From JANYHF01 sp031367715 (GTDB taxonomy: Bacteria; Pseudomonadota; Alphaproteobacteria; Rhizobiales; Hyphomicrobiaceae), in contig JANLQJ010000030.1 of assembly GCA_031367715.1 (NCBI GenBank), positions 28,771 through 92,770 on the forward strand: a stretch of 64,000 nucleotides of DNA, given 5' to 3'. The notes under the pieces were generated by a model that was not told where the DNA came from, made no database searches, and saw nothing but the letters and a program-made list of their open reading frames with translations. A program made the position numbers and the translations under genes. Positions 61,876 to 64,000 of this stretch are shown here, in pieces. How positions within the stretch are numbered: the first letter of the stretch is position 1; each line of letters starts with the position of its first letter.

Positions 61876-62630
61876 ACCCTCGCGGGATCGTGACCAACGA
61901 CACTCAATGGCGACGTCACTTCGCGCATCCTGAAAACCGCTGGCGGCACCATCGTCTTCAACCAGACCCAGACTTTCGACGAGCTCGGCCGGCTGTTGCG
62001 CCACATCGGCGCCAACGCGCAGAACACCATCTACGGGTATGACAAATCGTCGCTGCTGACCGGAGTCACCGACCCGCGCGGCGGCCTCTATGCCTACGCC
62101 GGAGCCCGCCCTGGCGGAGGCCGGAGACGGCCTGCAGCGCCTGATCCGCGAGACCGATCAGGGGGCCGCGCAGGTCGACACCACGCTCGACGCGCAAACA
62201 CCACCACCACCTACACCGACCCGCGCACGCTCGCGACCAGCTACCTCCGCAACGGCTTTGGCGACGTCAAGCGCCGCACCAGCCCGGACAGCGGAATGGT
62301 TAAAGAGGGACGCGCCTGCCATCGAGTGGTCTGAAGACGCAATCGGACGGGTGCACAGTGTGCAATACAGGGTCATGGCAGGGTCGTGGCGGGACTATGA
62401 CAGGGCCATGGTGGGCAACTTTGCCCACATTCTTGCACGTCGTCCGGACAACAAAAACAGGGTTAACGGCGCCGACCGCGTCAGCCAGATCACCAACCTG
62501 TCGGGCCGTTTCGTCGCTTACCTCCGCGACGCCGTTGCTTGCGAAGACAGGGGCCGCGTCACCTCCATCACCACCAAGCAGAACGCCGCCGCGGGGCGAT
62601 GCCGCCTTGATTGTTACGAGTTGCACGGAC
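61876..62630 (+). pseudogene. RHS cassette 3, heavily rearranged
   Basis: Begins with a chimeric join: RGIVTND, from late in the RHS core, is followed by NGDVTSRILKTAGGTIVFNQ from an earlier part. Similarity continues through insert i3 (62101-62125) to KRRTSPDSG near 62290, is lost over about 180 bases of foreign sequence, and returns at DRVSQITNLSGRFVAYLRDA before a final break near 62600. No start, no complete core and no tip remain. The 209 bases after it (62631-62839) hold nothing recognisable. Confidence 0.8.
62101..62125 (+). repeat. 25-nt hairpin insert i3 in RHS cassette 3
   Basis: At the same YD position as i1 (codon GCC before, GAC after), a 25-nt segment replaces TAC. It differs from i1 at four positions, which weaken the stem (CCCTGG against CCGGAG), so this copy looks older. 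Confidence 0.8.
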
Positions 62631-62839
62631 GATAAGGCGATGCTGGAGAGCGCCAAGCATCCTGGTATCCAGCGGACGCAAGGTGATCGGTACAAGTCAT
62701 AAAAGATTTCGGACGGAACCTGGTTCACGCGGGCTCGGCTTTTCAAAACCGCAGCGGCATGGGATGGCCATTGGAGTTCGCGCAACCTGCCATGAAATAT
62801 CTCCGGGGGCAGCACCTGGCGCCGACCCAATGCCCCTCC

Positions 62840-64000
62840 TCAAATGGTGAAACCCTTCGGGATCAGCCTATGCTCATGGGCCTGACGTTCGAGCGCCGCG
62901 CGAAAATCGGGATGGGCGATCGAGATCATCAGCTTGGCTCGTTGGGCGATGGATTTGCCCTTGAGATTGACGATGCCGTATTCCGTCACGACATACATCA
63001 TGTCGGTCCGCGGCGTCGTGACGATGTTACCTTGCGTCAGGTCAAAGACAATCCGGCTGCGCGGCGCCCCGCGTTTGTTGTAAGTCGAGGATAGGCAGAT
63101 AAAGGATTTTCCGCCCTTTGAGGCGTATCCGCCGCGCACGAACTGCAGCTGCCCGCCCGTCCCGCTGATATGGCGATGGCCGTCGCTTTCCGACGCGGCC
63201 TGGCCCTGCAGATCCATCTGTGTGGTGTTGTTGATCGCCACCACCTTGTCGTTCTGCATGATGCTATGTGGCAAGTTGGTGTAGCGCGTCGGACGGGCGA
63301 AAAGATCGCGATTGTAATCGATGGTGTCGTAGAGATATTTCGAACCCATGGCGAAGCTGTAGACGATCTTACCGGGGTCCAGGGTCTTGGCGGCGCCGGT
63401 GATCTTGCCCGCCTTATAGAGATCGACAATGCCGTCGGTGAGCATCTCGGTGTGGACGCCAAGATTGCGCACGCCAGACTCCAGCAGCAGCGAGCAGACG
63501 GCGTTGGGCATGCCGCCGATGCCGATCTGCAGGCAGGCGCCGTCCTCGATCTCGTTGGCGATCAGCTTGCCCACGGCGCGGTCAACATCCGTTGCGGGCG
63601 CGTTGGGCACTTCGGCGGCGGGGCGGTTGTCGCCTTCGATGATGTAATCCACTTCGCTCACGTGAACGCCATTGCCTTCACCGAAGACGTAAGGATTACC
63701 GTCAGTGACTTCTACGATCACCAGTTTTGCCCGCTCGATGACGGCCCGGTGCCAGAGGTTGGCGGCACTGAAATTGAAGTGGCCGTTCTCGTCCATGCGG
63801 CAGGTCTTGAAGATGACGATGTCGACCGGATCGATGAAGCGCGTGTAGTAGTCGGGGATCTCGCCCAGATTGACCGGAATGTAGCAGGCGCGCCCGGCAT
63901 CGTGCTTCGTGCGGTCGTAGCCGGTGAAATGCAGGCTGAACCAGTGGAAGTGCTCGCCGTGCGGGTCTTCCTCGATCACGGCGCGGGGGCGGATCGACAG
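62840..64000 (-). CDS. Acetyl-CoA hydrolase/CoA-transferase family protein, C-terminal part
   Basis: The frame is open to the window edge, leaving the last ~386 residues. Landmarks: HFHWFSLHFTGYDRTKHDAG, YIPVNLGEIPDYYTRFID, the glycine-rich QIGIGGMPNAVCSLLLESG, and TDMMYVVTEYGIVNLKGKS near the end. These belong to the butyryl-CoA:acetate / 4-hydroxybutyrate CoA-transferase and acetyl-CoA hydrolase group, usually 430-510 residues. It moves CoA between short acids; the exact acids are unknown. Confidence 0.9.
   Translation of the reverse strand: MSIRPRAVIEEDPHGEHFHWFSLHFTGYDRTKHDAGRACYIPVNLGEIPDYYTRFIDPVDIVIFKTCRMDENGHFNFSAANLWHRAVIERAKLVIVEVTDGNPYVFGEGNGVHVSEVDYIIEGDNRPAAEVPNAPATDVDRAVGKLIANEIEDGACLQIGIGGMPNAVCSLLLESGVRNLGVHTEMLTDGIVDLYKAGKITGAAKTLDPGKIVYSFAMGSKYLYDTIDYNRDLFARPTRYTNLPHSIMQNDKVVAINNTTQMDLQGQAASESDGHRHISGTGGQLQFVRGGYASKGGKSFICLSSTYNKRGAPRSRIVFDLTQGNIVTTPRTDMMYVVTEYGIVNLKGKSIAQRAKLMISIAHPDFRAALERQAHEHRLIPKGFTI

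Overview
The window reads as an accessory, transport-rich stretch of a high-GC alphaproteobacterial genome, most likely Hyphomicrobiales (rhizobia-like). The signs are codon use, dense ATGA/GTGA-coupled operons, at least eight ABC importers in 52 kb, DUF2277 and TIGR04076 proteins, and families of intergenic palindromes of the kind common in this order. Everything here is read by eye from sequence; no database search was run, so family names rest on recognised motifs.

Layout. (1) 1-2.1 kb: end of a peptide-type binding protein and an M24 peptidase. (2) 2.1-4.2 kb: a sugar dehydrogenase of the L-arabinose/D-galactose 1-dehydrogenase type, fragments of a LacI regulator and an aldo/keto reductase, and a DUF2277 gene. 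(3) 4.4-12.5 kb: a complete Liv-type importer (livG-F-H-M on the minus strand; binding protein at the end of a divergent plus-strand operon) with an aldo/keto reductase-Rid fusion, a second aldo/keto reductase, a TIGR04076 protein and an NTF2-like protein. (4) 12.6-20.5 kb: a CUT1 sugar importer whose ATPase is fused in frame to a ~660-residue domain resembling D-apionate lactonase, plus a 2-hydroxyacid dehydrogenase. (5) 20.7-25.8 kb: a CUT2 importer behind mtnK (methylthioribose kinase), a probable methylthioribose uptake and salvage unit. (6) 26.3-29.4 kb: a SsuABC/TauABC-type importer and a MaoC-like protein. (7) 29.8-36.2 kb: gntR, a PLP gamma-family lyase and a CUT1 importer in one minus-strand unit. 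(8) 36.4-43.5 kb: a SIS protein, an amidohydrolase, an SDR and a CUT1 importer without its own ATPase. (9) 43.8-49.1 kb: SDR, GFA, a DUF1778/GNAT toxin-antitoxin pair, an amidase and cutC, interleaved with broken copies of the 3' ends of three of these genes. (10) 49.4-56.0 kb: a second SsuABC-type importer in one operon with a VOC-like protein, an unrecognised probable TIM-barrel protein and two Gfo/Idh/MocA dehydrogenases. (11) 56.2-62.6 kb: an array of three RHS core/tip cassettes with candidate immunity genes; cassettes 1 and 3 are broken by short GC-rich hairpin inserts. (12) 62.8-64 kb: the C-terminal part of an acetyl-CoA hydrolase/CoA-transferase.

The strongest unusual signals are these. 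Three 25-nt palindromic inserts replace the Tyr codon of Tyr-Asp dyads in RHS genes, each shifting the frame by +1. A 180-bp paired-hairpin repeat occurs twice in opposite orientation, both times between cistrons of sugar-importer operons, plus a solo hairpin in a third. The ATPase-lactonase fusion carries an internal ribosome-binding site and start. Broken 3' ends of SDR, GNAT and amidase genes are joined at short homologies. The 49.4-56.0 kb operon looks like an undescribed uptake and catabolism unit. No tRNA, rRNA, CRISPR array or insertion-sequence transposase was seen.
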